64,000 bases of DNA from Janibacter sp. DB-40 (GTDB lineage: Bacteria; Actinomycetota; Actinomycetes; Actinomycetales; Dermatophilaceae), in assembly GCF_029510815.1 (NCBI RefSeq), contig NZ_CP120360.1, positions 2,666,001 to 2,730,000 of the forward strand, written 5' to 3'. The translations under genes were made by a program, and so were the position numbers. The number at the start of each line of letters is the position of its first letter. The stretch's first letter is position 1. This document shows positions 50,542 to 60,820 of the stretch, one piece after another. The notes beneath the pieces were generated by a model that saw only the letters and a program-made list of their open reading frames with translations, was not told the origin of the DNA and did no database searches.

Positions 50542-51461
50542 TGGCTCTTGCAGGGCAGCTGGATCGTCTCTGCCGGACGCTCGTAGGGCTTGACCTGCGG
50601 GATCTCGCTCTGCGCCTTCAGGCCGTCCCACTCGTTGCCGAGGACCAGATCGAGCGTGGTTCCGCTGCGATCGTCCTTCTGCAACTGGATGTCCTCGACC
50701 TGCTCGGCCAGTCGCTTGGCCGCTCGCTCGCCCTCCGGGCCGAACCGGATGACGCCGACCTCGTTCTCGTGGAAGGAGTTCTGCGGGTCGTTGCCCGTCT
50801 TCTTCACCGTGAACTCGCGCTCCTGGAGGGTGTCGCTCGTCTCTGCCGCGAGCCCCTCCTTCCACGTCGTGTTGTAGACGTTGACGGAGATCTCGGACGG
50901 CGCCGGCAGTGGCGGGTCGGGCTCGTCGACGAGCTTCTCGAAGCCGTAACCCAGCACGAGCTGGACGCTCTCCCCGCCCCGGGCGTCGTTCCACAGCTTG
51001 GAGCCGGGGATCTGCTTCTGCACCAGCAGAGCGTTCTCCAGGCCCTCGTCGCCGAAGTAGATGGTGGCCGGGCCCTCGACGTAGACGGAGTCGTCGGCGT
51101 TGCCGATCGAGGCGACCTTGAAGTCGCGCAGCTCGAGGTCACGTCCGACCTCACCCGCCAGGCCGACGGCGTCGCTGCTGTTGAGGAGGTTGATCGTGAA
51201 GGACTCGCGCTCGGGGGCGGGCGCGGTCACCGGGGCACAGTTTACGGTCTCGTTCATCCCGAGCAGACCGGTCCCGTACGCCGTTGCGACGGTGGCGGTC
51301 CCCAGAATGAGCCCGGGGAGGGTGATGAAGAGGAGAAGGCGTCGCCGACGCTGACGACGGAAGTGCCTGGCGGCGGCTCCCTCGAGCTCGTCGAAGCCGA
51401 CGACTCGATACGACACGGGCCCCTCCTCGTGCGGGTCCGTTCCGTGGTTCTGATCAGTCAT
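50538..51461 (-). CDS. Membrane protein with two LytR_C domains
   Basis: 307 residues. Basic cytoplasmic head, one membrane helix (about 43-65), then two LytR C-terminal domains (FTINLLNSSDAVGLAGEVGR and ISVNVYNTTWKEGLAAETSD). The catalytic LCP (LytR-CpsA-Psr) domain is absent. These stand-alone domains are thought to bind cell-wall polymers. GGGGAGGGG precedes ATG 51461, and a candidate promoter is 24 nt upstream. The stop overlaps the pfk start. Confidence 0.88.
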   Translation of the reverse strand: MTDQNHGTDPHEEGPVSYRVVGFDELEGAAARHFRRQRRRRLLLFITLPGLILGTATVATAYGTGLLGMNETVNCAPVTAPAPERESFTINLLNSSDAVGLAGEVGRDLELRDFKVASIGNADDSVYVEGPATIYFGDEGLENALLVQKQIPGSKLWNDARGGESVQLVLGYGFEKLVDEPDPPLPAPSEISVNVYNTTWKEGLAAETSDTLQEREFTVKKTGNDPQNSFHENEVGVIRFGPEGERAAKRLAEQVEDIQLQKDDRSGTTLDLVLGNEWDGLKAQSEIPQVKPYERPAETIQLPCKSQ

Positions 51462-51484
51462 CTGCGCCCCTCCCCTGAGTCTCC

Positions 51485-51490
51485 ATTGTA
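51485..51490 (-). promoter_or_regulatory. -10 box upstream of the LytR_C gene
   Basis: TACAAT on the minus strand, about 24 nt before the ATG at 51461. The -35 region is weak. A GAGGA/TCCTC repeat lies just upstream. Confidence 0.5.
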
Positions 51491-51639
51491 GAGGAACTTT
51501 ATCTCCTCATGAGTCACACCAGTCACACAAGCAACACGGCTGGATCGTTCCCGGACCGAGACCGATCGGGCACTCACGAGCGTGGACGCGCGGGGTGACG
51601 AACCGGTTGCGTGATGGTCACGACCCGGCCGCACCACGG

Positions 51640-52739
51640 TCAGCCCATGGTGACGGCAGGTGCGCCCCGACCGCGCTCGACGGCGATCATCTCGGCGACC
51701 GTGAGCATCGCCGTGGCACCACGGCGGATCGTGTCGGCACTGACGAACATGTCGATGTGGTGCCCCGCCCCCTTCGGCTGCCGGATCCGACCCACGAAGC
51801 GCGGGTCGATGCCCACGCTGTCCACGGGTGTCGGGACCTCTCCGGTCCGCTCGTCGAGGTAGACGAGGGACGGCGCGGCCACGTAGGCCTGTCGCACCTT
51901 GTCCGGGGAGACCGGCCGCGCGCACCGTGCGTGCAGCGCCATGGAGTGCGCCATGACGACCGGCACCTGGACCAGGGTGACCACGACGGGCACGGCGGCG
52001 GCGAGGTCGAGGATCTTGCGCACCTCGTGGTCCACCGCGCGCTCGGCGGTGGTGAAGCCGTCATCGGTCGCCTCTCCCACCCACGGGATGACGTTGAGCG
52101 CCAACGGAGCGGGGAAGGGGGACGCGACGGGCAGGTCGGACACGGCCGCCCGCACGTCCCCGGGGTGCTGTCCGATCGTCGGCTCCCCCGCGACGGTGTA
52201 CATCTCCTCGCGCAGTCGGGCCACCCCCCGGTCCGACTGCGACACCGCGGCGATGAGGCCCGTGACGACGAGGTGCTGCAGCTCCCACCCCTGGTGCAGG
52301 ACGTGGGCGGCATCGATGAGCCCCCACGTCAGTGGGCCGGGCAGCGCGACGATGCCTCGGGGCCGGTGGCTCACCAGCTCGGAGTTGATGCCCGGGACGA
52401 CGAGCGGGACCTCCTCGTCCAAGCGGTGCGTGGAGCTGGCGTCGACGACGACGGCGCCGGCCGACACCGCTCGGGTCGCCCACTCCCCCGTCACCTCGGA
52501 CGAGAGGTTGAACAGTGCGACGTCGACGCCGTCGAAGGAGTCCTCCCGGAGGGTCTCCACCGGCTGCTCGCGTCCGCGCACGGTGAGGGTCCGGGTGGTC
52601 ACCCCCGGCGCGTAGAGACGGATCTCGCCCCACGGGTCGTCCCGCAGGGCGAGCGCGGAGGCGAGCGCCTCCGCGAAGCGCCCCGTCGCCCCCACCAGGG
52701 CCAGGGTCGGCCCGGTGGTGGACGGCGACGGGGACGCGG

Positions 52740-52743
<4 letters not shown>
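51640..52743 (-). CDS. Aspartate-semialdehyde dehydrogenase-like protein lacking the catalytic Cys
   Basis: 367 residues, the normal Asd length, directly after lysC with 4-nt overlap. The overall pattern fits Asd: [32 protein letters not shown]. The catalytic motif NPNCTT is replaced by LPGPLT (134-139, Pro137 for Cys). The Gln of SYQAVSG is replaced (TGLIAAVS), and the substrate Arg of RVPV reads Gln (QVPV). The His of the HS motif remains. Activity is therefore not expected. It may be a regulatory or scaffolding paralogue; the working asd should be elsewhere. Confidence 0.85.
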
Positions 52744-54014
<1,271 letters not shown>

Positions 54015-54217
54015 AGGAGAACTCCGTGTTCTGCGGGTCCGGCCCGGGCACGGACCGGCGCGTCACCCCGAAGGATAACGACCCGGCGGCACCTGTGCCG
54101 CATCCGTCCACCGGACCCTTGTCCTTCCCACCGCCTCTCCCGCCCCTGTCAGCGGGCGGTGGCGCCCCTGGTGAGGCTGGTCACGCGGGGTCGGGTGGGG
54201 ACCGTCCCGCCGCCGGG

Positions 54218-54772
54218 TCAGGAGTGCAGGGCGTCGAACTCGGCCTCTCCGACGACGTCGGCGTCGGCATCGAGTCGCAGGTGCGCCAGCAGCGTCTGCA
54301 GGACCCGCACGGCCATCGCCGCGCGGTCGCCCCAGTCGGCGAGGTAGCTGTACTGCCACCACCACAGCGCCTCGGTCGGCCGTCCGGCCTCGTGGTGGGC
54401 CAGCCCGTGCGTGAGTGCCCCGGCGATGATCGCCAGGTCGTTGCTCAGCGACCCGGTCGCCCGCTCGGGCGAGGTGACCGGGTCGGCGACGTCGCCGTAC
54501 TCGTCGACCTCGGAGAGCAGCTGGGCCAGGCCCGTGCGCAGCGGGTCCAGGTCGGTGTCCGGGCCCGCGTCGTCCTCGAAGCGCTGCTCGAGGACGATGT
54601 CGTTGATCGCCCCCAGCCGGGCGCCGACGAGCTGGATCTGGCTCGTCGTGAGCAGCAGGAGCGGGATGGCGCTCTCGGGCGCGGCCCCCGAGGCGATCTC
54701 GGCGACGGTCGCCAGCCAGGTACTCGCCTCGGCGGCGCACTCGTCGGCCAGCAGGGTGGTCTCGTCAGGCAT
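54218..54772 (-). CDS. DUF5063 protein
   Basis: 184 residues, helical. [21 protein letters not shown] (about 135-155) and [15 protein letters not shown] match the DUF5063 family found between recR and lysC in many actinobacteria. Function unknown. ATG 54772 overlaps the recR stop by 8 nt. Confidence 0.88.
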   Translation of the reverse strand: MPDETTLLADECAAEASTWLATVAEIASGAAPESAIPLLLLTTSQIQLVGARLGAINDIVLEQRFEDDAGPDTDLDPLRTGLAQLLSEVDEYGDVADPVTSPERATGSLSNDLAIIAGALTHGLAHHEAGRPTEALWWWQYSYLADWGDRAAMAVRVLQTLLAHLRLDADADVVGEAEFDALHS

Positions 54773-55364
54773 CGAGCAGCTTCCTCCCTTCGAACGCGCG
54801 ACCGAGGGTGACCTCGTCGGCGTACTCGAGGTCCCCGCCCACGGGCAGCCCGGAGGCCAGGCGGGTCACCTTGATCCCGAAGGGGGAGAGCAGCCGGGCC
54901 GTGTAGGACGCGGTGGCCTCGCCCTCGAGGTTCGGGTCGGTCGCGATGATCACCTCGGCGACGCTGCCGTCGGACAGCCGGGACATCAGCTCGGTGAAGC
55001 GCAGGTCGTCCGGGCCGACGCCGTCCATCGGGGAGATCGCGCCGCCGAGCACGTGGTAGCGACCACGGAACTCACGGGTGCGCTCGATCGCGATGACGTC
55101 CTTGGGCTCCTCGACGACGCAGATGGCGCTGGGGTCGCGGCGGGTGTCCGCGCAGATGCGGCACTGCGGGCCCTCGGCGACGTTGCCGCAGGTCTCGCAG
55201 AAGGAGACCTTGTCCTTGACCTCGCTGAGGGTCTGGACGAGCCGCTGGACGTCCTGCGGGTCCGCCTGCAGGAGGTGGAAGGCGATCCTCTGGGCACTCT
55301 TGGGGCCGACCCCGGGCAGTCGGCCGAGCTCGTCGATCAGGTCCTGGACCACGCCTTCGTACAC
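54765..55364 (-). CDS. recR: Recombination protein RecR
   Basis: 199 residues. Works with RecF/RecO in gap repair. HhH region [19 protein letters not shown] (about 10-30), four-Cys zinc motif CETCGN...QCRIC (about 55-71), Toprim motif [15 protein letters not shown], and Walker-like C-terminal tail. The GTG at 55364 is leaderless. Usually YbaB/EbfC precedes recR; it is absent here. Confidence 0.96.
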   Translation of the reverse strand: MYEGVVQDLIDELGRLPGVGPKSAQRIAFHLLQADPQDVQRLVQTLSEVKDKVSFCETCGNVAEGPQCRICADTRRDPSAICVVEEPKDVIAIERTREFRGRYHVLGGAISPMDGVGPDDLRFTELMSRLSDGSVAEVIIATDPNLEGEATASYTARLLSPFGIKVTRLASGLPVGGDLEYADEVTLGRAFEGRKLLDA

Positions 55365-55370
55365 GCCTCG

Positions 55371-55376
55371 ACCCTA
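55371..55376 (-). promoter_or_regulatory. -10 box for leaderless recR mRNA
   Basis: TAGGGT on the minus strand, 6 nt before GTG 55364. Confidence 0.55.
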
Positions 55377-55420
55377 CGCCCACCGGTGACCACGTGGGCC
55401 ATCGGAGGGAGATGGGCGGT

Positions 55421-57673
55421 TCACTCCTCGCGGATGACCGCTCCGCCGAGGATCCGCTCGATGACGGCCGGGCCGGCGGCACCGGCATCGACGATGTCCT
55501 CGTCGTCGTCGCTGACCGACGCATCGTCCGGCTCGTGCGGGGCGCGCGGCTCGGGGACGGACGGCGAAGGGGGCCCGCTCGCCTGCTCGGACCCGTTCGC
55601 CGGCCCGGCCGTGGCCCACGAGGGCGCGGAGGAGGCGGCCGCCGGCGCCGATCCCCAGTCGCCACCGGAGGGTCCACCGGTCGGGGACGGGACGCCCACG
55701 TCATCCGCCGGAGCGGTCCGGGACCGGGGTTCGCCCGGCCCGGTGGGTCCGCCTCCGCCGGCAGCGGCCGGCGCGGACGCGCTCTGCGGCGGTGGTGAGT
55801 ACGTCGCCTGGGAGCCCCCACCGGTCGGCGGCTGGCCGCTCTGCTGGTGCGGGACGCCCTCGACGCGGGCGTCGACCCCGAGTGCGTCGATGAGGGCCTG
55901 CCGGACCACCTCGGCGTGGGAGCCGTTGCGGAAGGCGTTGGCCAGACCGGTCGTCGCGATCCCGAGGACGAGCCGTTGGCCGTCGTAGGAGAGCACCTGC
56001 GCGTGCTCGGACAGGAAGGTCCAGGTCGCCCGCCGCATCTGGTAGATCCGCCCGAGGACGTCGGGCCAGGCCCGGCGCAGCGCCTCGACGTCGATGTGGC
56101 TGCTCGTCGCGGCGGTCCCGGCCGGCTCCTCGGCCGCGGGCTGCCCGGGCCCGCCGACCGACGGCTCGCCGCGGTCCGGGTGCGCTGCGGTCTGCTCCGG
56201 GACCGGCTCCGGTGTCGGCGGTTGCGACTCGGCCGCGGCCGGCGCGTGCGCGGAGACGTCGTGCGCCGTGGGGCGTGGTTCGGACGCGCGCCCCTGCGGC
56301 GCCGGCTCCCGCGGGGCCGACTCCTGCGGCGTGGCCGCATGCTCCGGGCCCCGCCCGCTCGTCGCAGCGGCAGGCGCAGCCTGCGCGGTGGGGGCGTCCT
56401 GCTGCGGGCCCGGCGCCGGGCGCTGGGACACGGCGGCCTGACGCGGTGCGTCGCCCCTCGCCGGGGCTGCGTCCTCGCTCCTGGGGCCGCCCCCTTCGCC
56501 CGTGGGCACTCCTCCCACGTCCAGACGACGCTCGAGGCGGTCCAGTCGGGCCGCGTAGCCGGACTCGCCGGCCGCGGCCGGCAGGAGCACCCGGGCGGCG
56601 ATGATCTCCAGCTGCACGCGCGGGGAGGTGGCACCGGTCATCTCGGTCAGGCCGGCGTTGATGATGTCCGCCGCCCTGGAGAGCGACGCGGCCCCGAAGA
56701 CTCCGGACTGCTGACGCATCCGCTCGATCTGGTCACCGGGCAGCCCACGCAGGATCGCCGCGGCGCCCTCGGGCGCGGCCGCGATGACGATGAGGTCCCG
56801 GAAGCGCTCGAGCAGGTCCTCGACGAAGCGGCGCGGGTCCAGGCCGGTCTCGATGACCGAGTCGATGACGGTGAAGACGGCTCCCGCGTCGCCGGCGCCG
56901 AAGGCCGTGACCGCGCGATCGAGCAGCTCGTCGTCGGTGAAGCCCAGAAGCGCGGCGGCCCCGTCGTAGGTCAGCCCCCGCTCGTCGCTGCCGGCGATCA
57001 GCTGGTCGAGGACGGAGAGGGAGTCGCGGACCGACCCACCGCCGGCCCGGACGACGAAGGAGAGCACGCCGGGCTCCAGGGCCACGCCCTCCGCGGTGCA
57101 CAGCTGCTCCATGTAGTCCTGCAGCCGCGCCGGCGGCACGAGGCGGAAGGGGTAGTGGTGGGTGCGTGAGCGGATCGTGCCGATGACCTTCTCCGGCTCG
57201 GTCGTCGCGAAGACGAACTTCACGTGCTCCGGCGGCTCCTCGACGATCTTCAGCAGGGCGTTGAATCCCTGCGGCGTCACCATGTGCGCCTCGTCGATGA
57301 TGTAGATCTTGTAGCGACTCTGCGCCGGCCCGAAGGACGCCCGCTCACGCAGGTCACGCGCGTCGTCGACACCACCGTGGCTGGCCGCGTCGATCTCGAT
57401 GACGTCGACGGAGCCGGCACCCCCGCGGGCCAGCGCCACGCACGAGTCGCACTCACCGCACGGCGTGGGGGTGGGTCCCTGCTCGCAGTTGAGGCAGCGG
57501 GCGAGGATGCGGGCGCTCGTCGTCTTGCCACAGCCGCGCGGCCCGGAGAAGAGGTAGGCGTGGCTGACCCGCCCGGAGCGCAGTGCCTGCATCAGCGGCT
57601 CGGTGACGTGCTCCTGGCCGATGACGTCGGCGAAGGTCTCTGGCCGGTAGCGGCGGTACAGGGCGGTGCTCAC
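55421..57673 (-). CDS. dnaX: DNA polymerase III subunits gamma and tau
   Basis: 750 residues. Clamp-loader ATPase. Walker A GPRGCGKT (44-51), Cys4 zinc ligands (Cys60, Cys63, Cys72, Cys75 or 78), Walker B IIDEAHM (about 123-129) and SRC-like sensor region. A long Pro/Ala/Gln-rich linker (about 375-540) precedes the tau C-terminal domain (about 540-640) and another Pro/Gly-rich tail. Leaderless GTG at 57673. Confidence 0.97.
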   Translation of the reverse strand: MSTALYRRYRPETFADVIGQEHVTEPLMQALRSGRVSHAYLFSGPRGCGKTTSARILARCLNCEQGPTPTPCGECDSCVALARGGAGSVDVIEIDAASHGGVDDARDLRERASFGPAQSRYKIYIIDEAHMVTPQGFNALLKIVEEPPEHVKFVFATTEPEKVIGTIRSRTHHYPFRLVPPARLQDYMEQLCTAEGVALEPGVLSFVVRAGGGSVRDSLSVLDQLIAGSDERGLTYDGAAALLGFTDDELLDRAVTAFGAGDAGAVFTVIDSVIETGLDPRRFVEDLLERFRDLIVIAAAPEGAAAILRGLPGDQIERMRQQSGVFGAASLSRAADIINAGLTEMTGATSPRVQLEIIAARVLLPAAAGESGYAARLDRLERRLDVGGVPTGEGGGPRSEDAAPARGDAPRQAAVSQRPAPGPQQDAPTAQAAPAAATSGRGPEHAATPQESAPREPAPQGRASEPRPTAHDVSAHAPAAAESQPPTPEPVPEQTAAHPDRGEPSVGGPGQPAAEEPAGTAATSSHIDVEALRRAWPDVLGRIYQMRRATWTFLSEHAQVLSYDGQRLVLGIATTGLANAFRNGSHAEVVRQALIDALGVDARVEGVPHQQSGQPPTGGGSQATYSPPPQSASAPAAAGGGGPTGPGEPRSRTAPADDVGVPSPTGGPSGGDWGSAPAAASSAPSWATAGPANGSEQASGPPSPSVPEPRAPHEPDDASVSDDDEDIVDAGAAGPAVIERILGGAVIREE

Positions 57674-57680
57674 GGGGACG

Positions 57681-57686
57681 ACCCTA
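57681..57686 (-). promoter_or_regulatory. -10 box for leaderless dnaX mRNA
   Basis: TAGGGT on the minus strand, 7 nt before GTG 57673. Confidence 0.55.
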
Positions 57687-57700
57687 CTTGCGCTTCCCGA

Positions 57701-57729
57701 CAGCCGGTCCCCTGACCGGGGACCGGCTG
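57701..57729 (-). terminator. FMN reductase terminator
   Basis: 12-bp perfect stem (CAGCCGGTCCCC and complement), loop TGACC, lying 12 nt beyond the stop of the reductase and before dnaX. Confidence 0.82.
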
Positions 57730-57741
57730 TGGAGGATCACC

Positions 57742-58314
57742 TCAGGGGCGAAGGGAGGCGGTGGCCTCGGTCAGCTTGCGCAGCTGCGCGAGCAGGTTGC
57801 GCAGCTCCTTGGCGCGACGCTCGGCCGGGGCGAAGACGAGGCTGCCGTCCTCGGCCTCCGTCGTCTCGAGCATGGTCGAGAAGGAGACCTGTCCCCGGGC
57901 GACGTGCATCTGCGGGTTGGCGAGGATGGTGCGCCAGTGCTCGACCGCGCGCACCCCGCCGTCCGCGCCGTAGGAGACGAGGGCGACGCCCTTGTGCACC
58001 CACTCCGGGAAGAGCACGTCGAAGGCGTTCTTCAGCGCGGCGGGCACGCCGTGGTTGTACTCCGGGGTGACGAAGACGAAGCCGTCGAACTCGTCGATCT
58101 TCTTCCCCCAGCGCACGGTCTTGGGGTTCTCGTACTGCCGCTTGGCGGCACCCGGGACGACGGGCTCACCGAGGAGGTCGAGGTCGTAGTCCGCGAGGTC
58201 CACGAGCTCGTACTCGGCGTCGTCACGGCCCTCGGTCTGCTCGAGGACCCAGTCGGCGACCTGCTTCCCGAAACGACCGGGGCGGGTGCTGCCGAGGATG
58301 ATGGCGATCTTCAC
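57742..58314 (-). CDS. NADPH-dependent FMN reductase family protein
   Basis: 190 residues. Flavodoxin-like fold. IILGSTRPGRFGKQVADW (about 5-22) binds the FMN phosphate, and VTPEYNHGVPAALKNAFD (about 82-99) is the second signature. Electron donor and natural acceptor cannot be told. Start ATG 58314 with AGGAGTTTCGTGAAG upstream. Confidence 0.93.
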   Translation of the reverse strand: MKIAIILGSTRPGRFGKQVADWVLEQTEGRDDAEYELVDLADYDLDLLGEPVVPGAAKRQYENPKTVRWGKKIDEFDGFVFVTPEYNHGVPAALKNAFDVLFPEWVHKGVALVSYGADGGVRAVEHWRTILANPQMHVARGQVSFSTMLETTEAEDGSLVFAPAERRAKELRNLLAQLRKLTEATASLRP

Positions 58315-58343
58315 GAAACTCCTTCGCGGTTGCGGACCGAACG

Positions 58344-58379
58344 GGGCCCGCCGCCCCCGGGTGTGGGGGCGGCGGGCCC
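58344..58379 (-). terminator. Terminator after the repeat-containing membrane protein
   Basis: 15-bp perfect stem (GGGCCCGCCGCCCCC and complement), loop GGGTGT, just beyond the stop at 58393. Confidence 0.82.
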
Positions 58380-58392
58380 GATCGTGGATGAA

Positions 58393-59421
58393 TCAGGCGC
58401 GCGGCGGCTCGTCGTCGCGACCGCGCAGGCCATCGACCTTATCGCGGACCTTGTCCATCATGCCCTCGCGCTTCGCGTGCTGCGGTCCGTCCGGACGCGG
58501 CTCGGGGTCGAGGTGGTCACGACCTGCGTCACCGGGACGGTCCGTCCCGACGTCTCCGGGGCGGTCCGCTCCGACCCCTCGGTCGTGCTCGGGGCCGTCA
58601 CCACCCACGAGACCACTCTGGTCGGCGGGGCGGTCGGAGCCGAAGCCCTCGTCCCGGTCGGCGGGTCGGTCCGAGCCGAAACCCTCATCCCGACCCACGG
58701 GACGGTCCGAGCCGAAACCCTCATCCCGACCCACGGGACGGTCCGAGCCGAAACCCTCGTCCCGACCCACGGGACGGTCCGAGCCGAAACCCTCGCCCCG
58801 GTCGGCGGCACGGTCCGAGCCGAAACCCTCGTCGCGGCCGGCGGGACGATCGGCGGCGAAGTCCTCGCGCTGCTCGACGGTCCGATCGGTGGTGCCGTGG
58901 TCCGAGGCCGCGTACGCCCCGGCGCCCGCGCCGACGGCTCCGGCACCGGCAGCAGTCCCGGCGCCGCGACCGTGGCGATCGTCATCCGCCCGGGCGTCAC
59001 GCTCCGGGCCGCGATCATCGGCGCGGACCTCGGGGTCCTTGGCGTCCGCCGCGCGCAGCTGCTCGTCGTGAGCGCGCCTCTCGCGCTCGGCCTCCTCCGC
59101 CTTCAGTCGCGACTCGTCGTCGAGGCGCTCTGCCTCCACCCGGCGACGCTCTGCCTCCGCAGCCCTCTGCTCGGCCTCGGCGGCCGTGCGGTCCGCCTCC
59201 GCGCGGGCGGCGCGGGCATCGGCGTCGGATGACCTGGCGTCGGCCTCGCGCGTGCGGACCTCCCGCTCACGCTCGGCCGCCTGGGCGCGCATCTGCTCGG
59301 CCTCGGCGCGGTCGCGCTCGATCTTCTTCTTCTTGGCGCCCTTGGCGAGCATCGACGCCAGAGCGACGAGCACCAAGAGGACGATGACAGCGACGATGAT
59401 CCAGATCCACATGTTGTCCAT
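58393..59421 (-). CDS. Membrane-anchored coiled-coil protein with 12-residue repeats
   Basis: 342 residues. One N-terminal membrane helix (about 5-26), a Lys cluster, then a long charged Ala/Glu/Arg coiled coil (about 34-125) and a Gly/Ala region. From about 193 to 264 there are six repeats of RDEGFGSDRPxG, encoded by 36-bp DNA repeats. An acidic/basic tail with MMDKVRDKVDGLRG ends the protein. No family recognised. GGAGGAGCTCC precedes ATG 59421. The topology resembles the protein at 5473-6033. Confidence 0.78.
   Translation of the reverse strand: MDNMWIWIIVAVIVLLVLVALASMLAKGAKKKKIERDRAEAEQMRAQAAEREREVRTREADARSSDADARAARAEADRTAAEAEQRAAEAERRRVEAERLDDESRLKAEEAERERRAHDEQLRAADAKDPEVRADDRGPERDARADDDRHGRGAGTAAGAGAVGAGAGAYAASDHGTTDRTVEQREDFAADRPAGRDEGFGSDRAADRGEGFGSDRPVGRDEGFGSDRPVGRDEGFGSDRPVGRDEGFGSDRPADRDEGFGSDRPADQSGLVGGDGPEHDRGVGADRPGDVGTDRPGDAGRDHLDPEPRPDGPQHAKREGMMDKVRDKVDGLRGRDDEPPRA
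58630..58845 (-). repeat. Six tandem 36-bp coding repeats
   Basis: Units begin at 58630, 58666, 58702, 58738, 58774 and 58810, with a degenerate seventh to about 58869. Units 2-4 are nearly identical; the outer ones have diverged. Unlike CRISPR, the copies are directly adjacent, with no spacers. Confidence 0.95.
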
Positions 59422-59559
59422 GGAGCTCCTCCTTCACGGAGGCGGTCGTGGTCACGACCGCTCTTGGCACCACGCTATGGGGATCTGCGCCACGCGCCAG
59501 TCGAAACGGCGCCACGATTTGGCTCCGGCTCGCCATGCCGGGCGACAGGGCACAAAAAA

Positions 59560-59648
59560 GGACACCCCGCGCACCTGGAAGAGCTCGCCTACCCTTGCTG
59601 CATTCCTGCCCTGGGGGAGTTCGGTGAGGTACCACCACGCGGGGTGCC
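59560..59648 (-). ncRNA. ffs: Signal recognition particle RNA (small, bacterial type)
   Basis: On the minus strand GGCACCCCGCG pairs with CGCGGGGTGTCC at the other end. The apical domain has the SRP signature GGCAGGAATGCAGCAAGGG. A T6 tract follows (59559-59554), a terminator. The location next to dnaX and tRNA-Ser is common in bacteria. Confidence 0.95.
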
Positions 59649-59770
59649 GATCGCCGAGTCTACGTGTCCCCGAGCCGTCCGCGAAAGCGGGCCCGGACGC
59701 CCACCCCCGACACCCACCCCGCGCAGGCGTCGGGCGACTGCCGGAGGCACCCCTTCGCCCTCGAACATGC

Positions 59771-59802
59771 CGAAGGCCCCGATCCACGGACCGGGGCCTT
59801 CG
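59771..59802 (-). terminator. tRNA-Ser terminator
   Basis: CGAAGGCCCCG and complement, 10-nt loop, directly beyond the tRNA 3' end. The arm starts with CGAAGG, like other terminators here. Confidence 0.75.
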
Positions 59803-59803
59803 A

Positions 59804-59893
59804 TGGCGGAGGATGCGGGATTTGAACCCGCGAGGGGTTTCATCCCCAACACGATTTCCAATCGTGCGCACTAGGCCACTATGCGAATCCTCC
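59804..59893 (-). tRNA. tRNA-Ser (anticodon GGA)
   Basis: 90 nt with a long variable arm. Acceptor GGAGGAT/ATCCTCC, anticodon stem CGAT/ATCG and loop TTGGAAA, T-arm GCGGGTTCAAATCCCGC, encoded CCA. Confidence 0.97.
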
Positions 59894-59968
59894 GCGGGAG
59901 AGATTACCCGAGGCATCCGCTTGCCCGAAATCGAGTCGATTACCCACGTTCAACACCTGTAGGCGACC

Positions 59969-60442
59969 ATGGTGGGCATGACCCCTCCCTCCCCCCGCCG
60001 CCTGTTCAAGACGGTCGCCACCGCCGAGGCCGTGACGTGGTCCCTGCTGCTCATCGGCATGTTCCTCAAGTACGTCACGCAGACCACGGAGCTGGGTGTG
60101 CGCATCGGCGGGATGCTGCACGGGGTGGTCTTCATCGCCTTCGTCCTCGTGACGCTCATCGTGTGGGTGGACCAGCAGTGGCCCACCAGGCGCGGCCTCA
60201 TCACCCTCGCCACGGCCATCCCACCGCTGGCGACGCTGTGGACCGAGCGCTGGCTCGACCGCGATGGCCACCTCGGCTCCGCGTGGCGTCTGGGGGCGAA
60301 GGGGGAGGCCACCTCTCCCCCGGAGCGGCTCGTCTCCGGCGCGCTGCTCCGCCCCGGACTGGCTGCGCTCGTCCTCGTCGTGGCCGTCGCGCTCCTCACC
60401 GGCGTGGCCCTCTTCGTGGGGCCGCCCGTCCCGACCTCCTGA
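59969..60442 (+). CDS. DUF3817 membrane protein
   Basis: 157 residues. Three or four hydrophobic helices (about 18-34, 47-66, 73-89, 128-150). FKTVATAEAVTWSLLLIGMFLKY and GMLHGVVFIAFV are typical of DUF3817. Unknown role. The ATG at 59969 is followed by another at 59978; neither has a clear ribosome site. Confidence 0.85.
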   Translation: MVGMTPPSPRRLFKTVATAEAVTWSLLLIGMFLKYVTQTTELGVRIGGMLHGVVFIAFVLVTLIVWVDQQWPTRRGLITLATAIPPLATLWTERWLDRDGHLGSAWRLGAKGEATSPPERLVSGALLRPGLAALVLVVAVALLTGVALFVGPPVPTS

Positions 60443-60503
60443 CCGGGAGTCAAGAGTCGGTCACAAGCACGCGACCCGTGCGATCCTGCGGCCTCACCCC
60501 TCA

Positions 60504-60509
60504 TATCGT
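60504..60509 (+). promoter_or_regulatory. -10 box for the leaderless small gene
   Basis: TATCGT ends 6 nt before GTG 60516. Confidence 0.5.
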
Positions 60510-60515
60510 GTCGGG

Positions 60516-60818
60516 GTGATCTTCCAGACCGTCGGCGACTCCCGTCCCTACCCGGACCACGGTCGGACCACGCCACGCGACTGGGCGGACATCCCGCCGC
60601 GGGCCGTGCGCCTCGAGCAGCTCACGACGACCCGCAGCGTGCTCAACCTGCACGACCTGCTCGCCGAGGACTCCACCTACTACGGCGACCTCTTCCCGCA
60701 CGTCGTGGCGTGGCACGACCGGCTGTACCTAGAGGACGGCCTCCACCGCGCCCTCCGGGCCGCTCTGGTGCAGAAGCGTCCCGTGCTGCACGCCCGCGTA
60801 CTCGAGCTTCCGGACTGA
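60516..60818 (+). CDS. Small conserved protein, VapB-like annotation in relatives (uncertain)
   Basis: 100 residues. Begins MIFQTVGDSRPYPDHG, contains LEQLTTTRSVLNLHDLLAED and ends YLEDGLHRALRAALVQKRPV. Similar proteins are widespread in actinobacteria and, from memory, some are labelled as VapB-family antitoxins. No toxin gene lies beside it, and the pattern (strand-rich, ParB-like ED-G-HR segment) does not look like a typical antitoxin. Function unknown. Confidence 0.72.
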   Translation: MIFQTVGDSRPYPDHGRTTPRDWADIPPRAVRLEQLTTTRSVLNLHDLLAEDSTYYGDLFPHVVAWHDRLYLEDGLHRALRAALVQKRPVLHARVLELPD

Positions 60819-60820
60819 CC

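Noticed and set aside
58630..58845. 36-bp repeats as a possible CRISPR array
   Set aside because: The units are directly adjacent without spacers and stay in frame in a protein.
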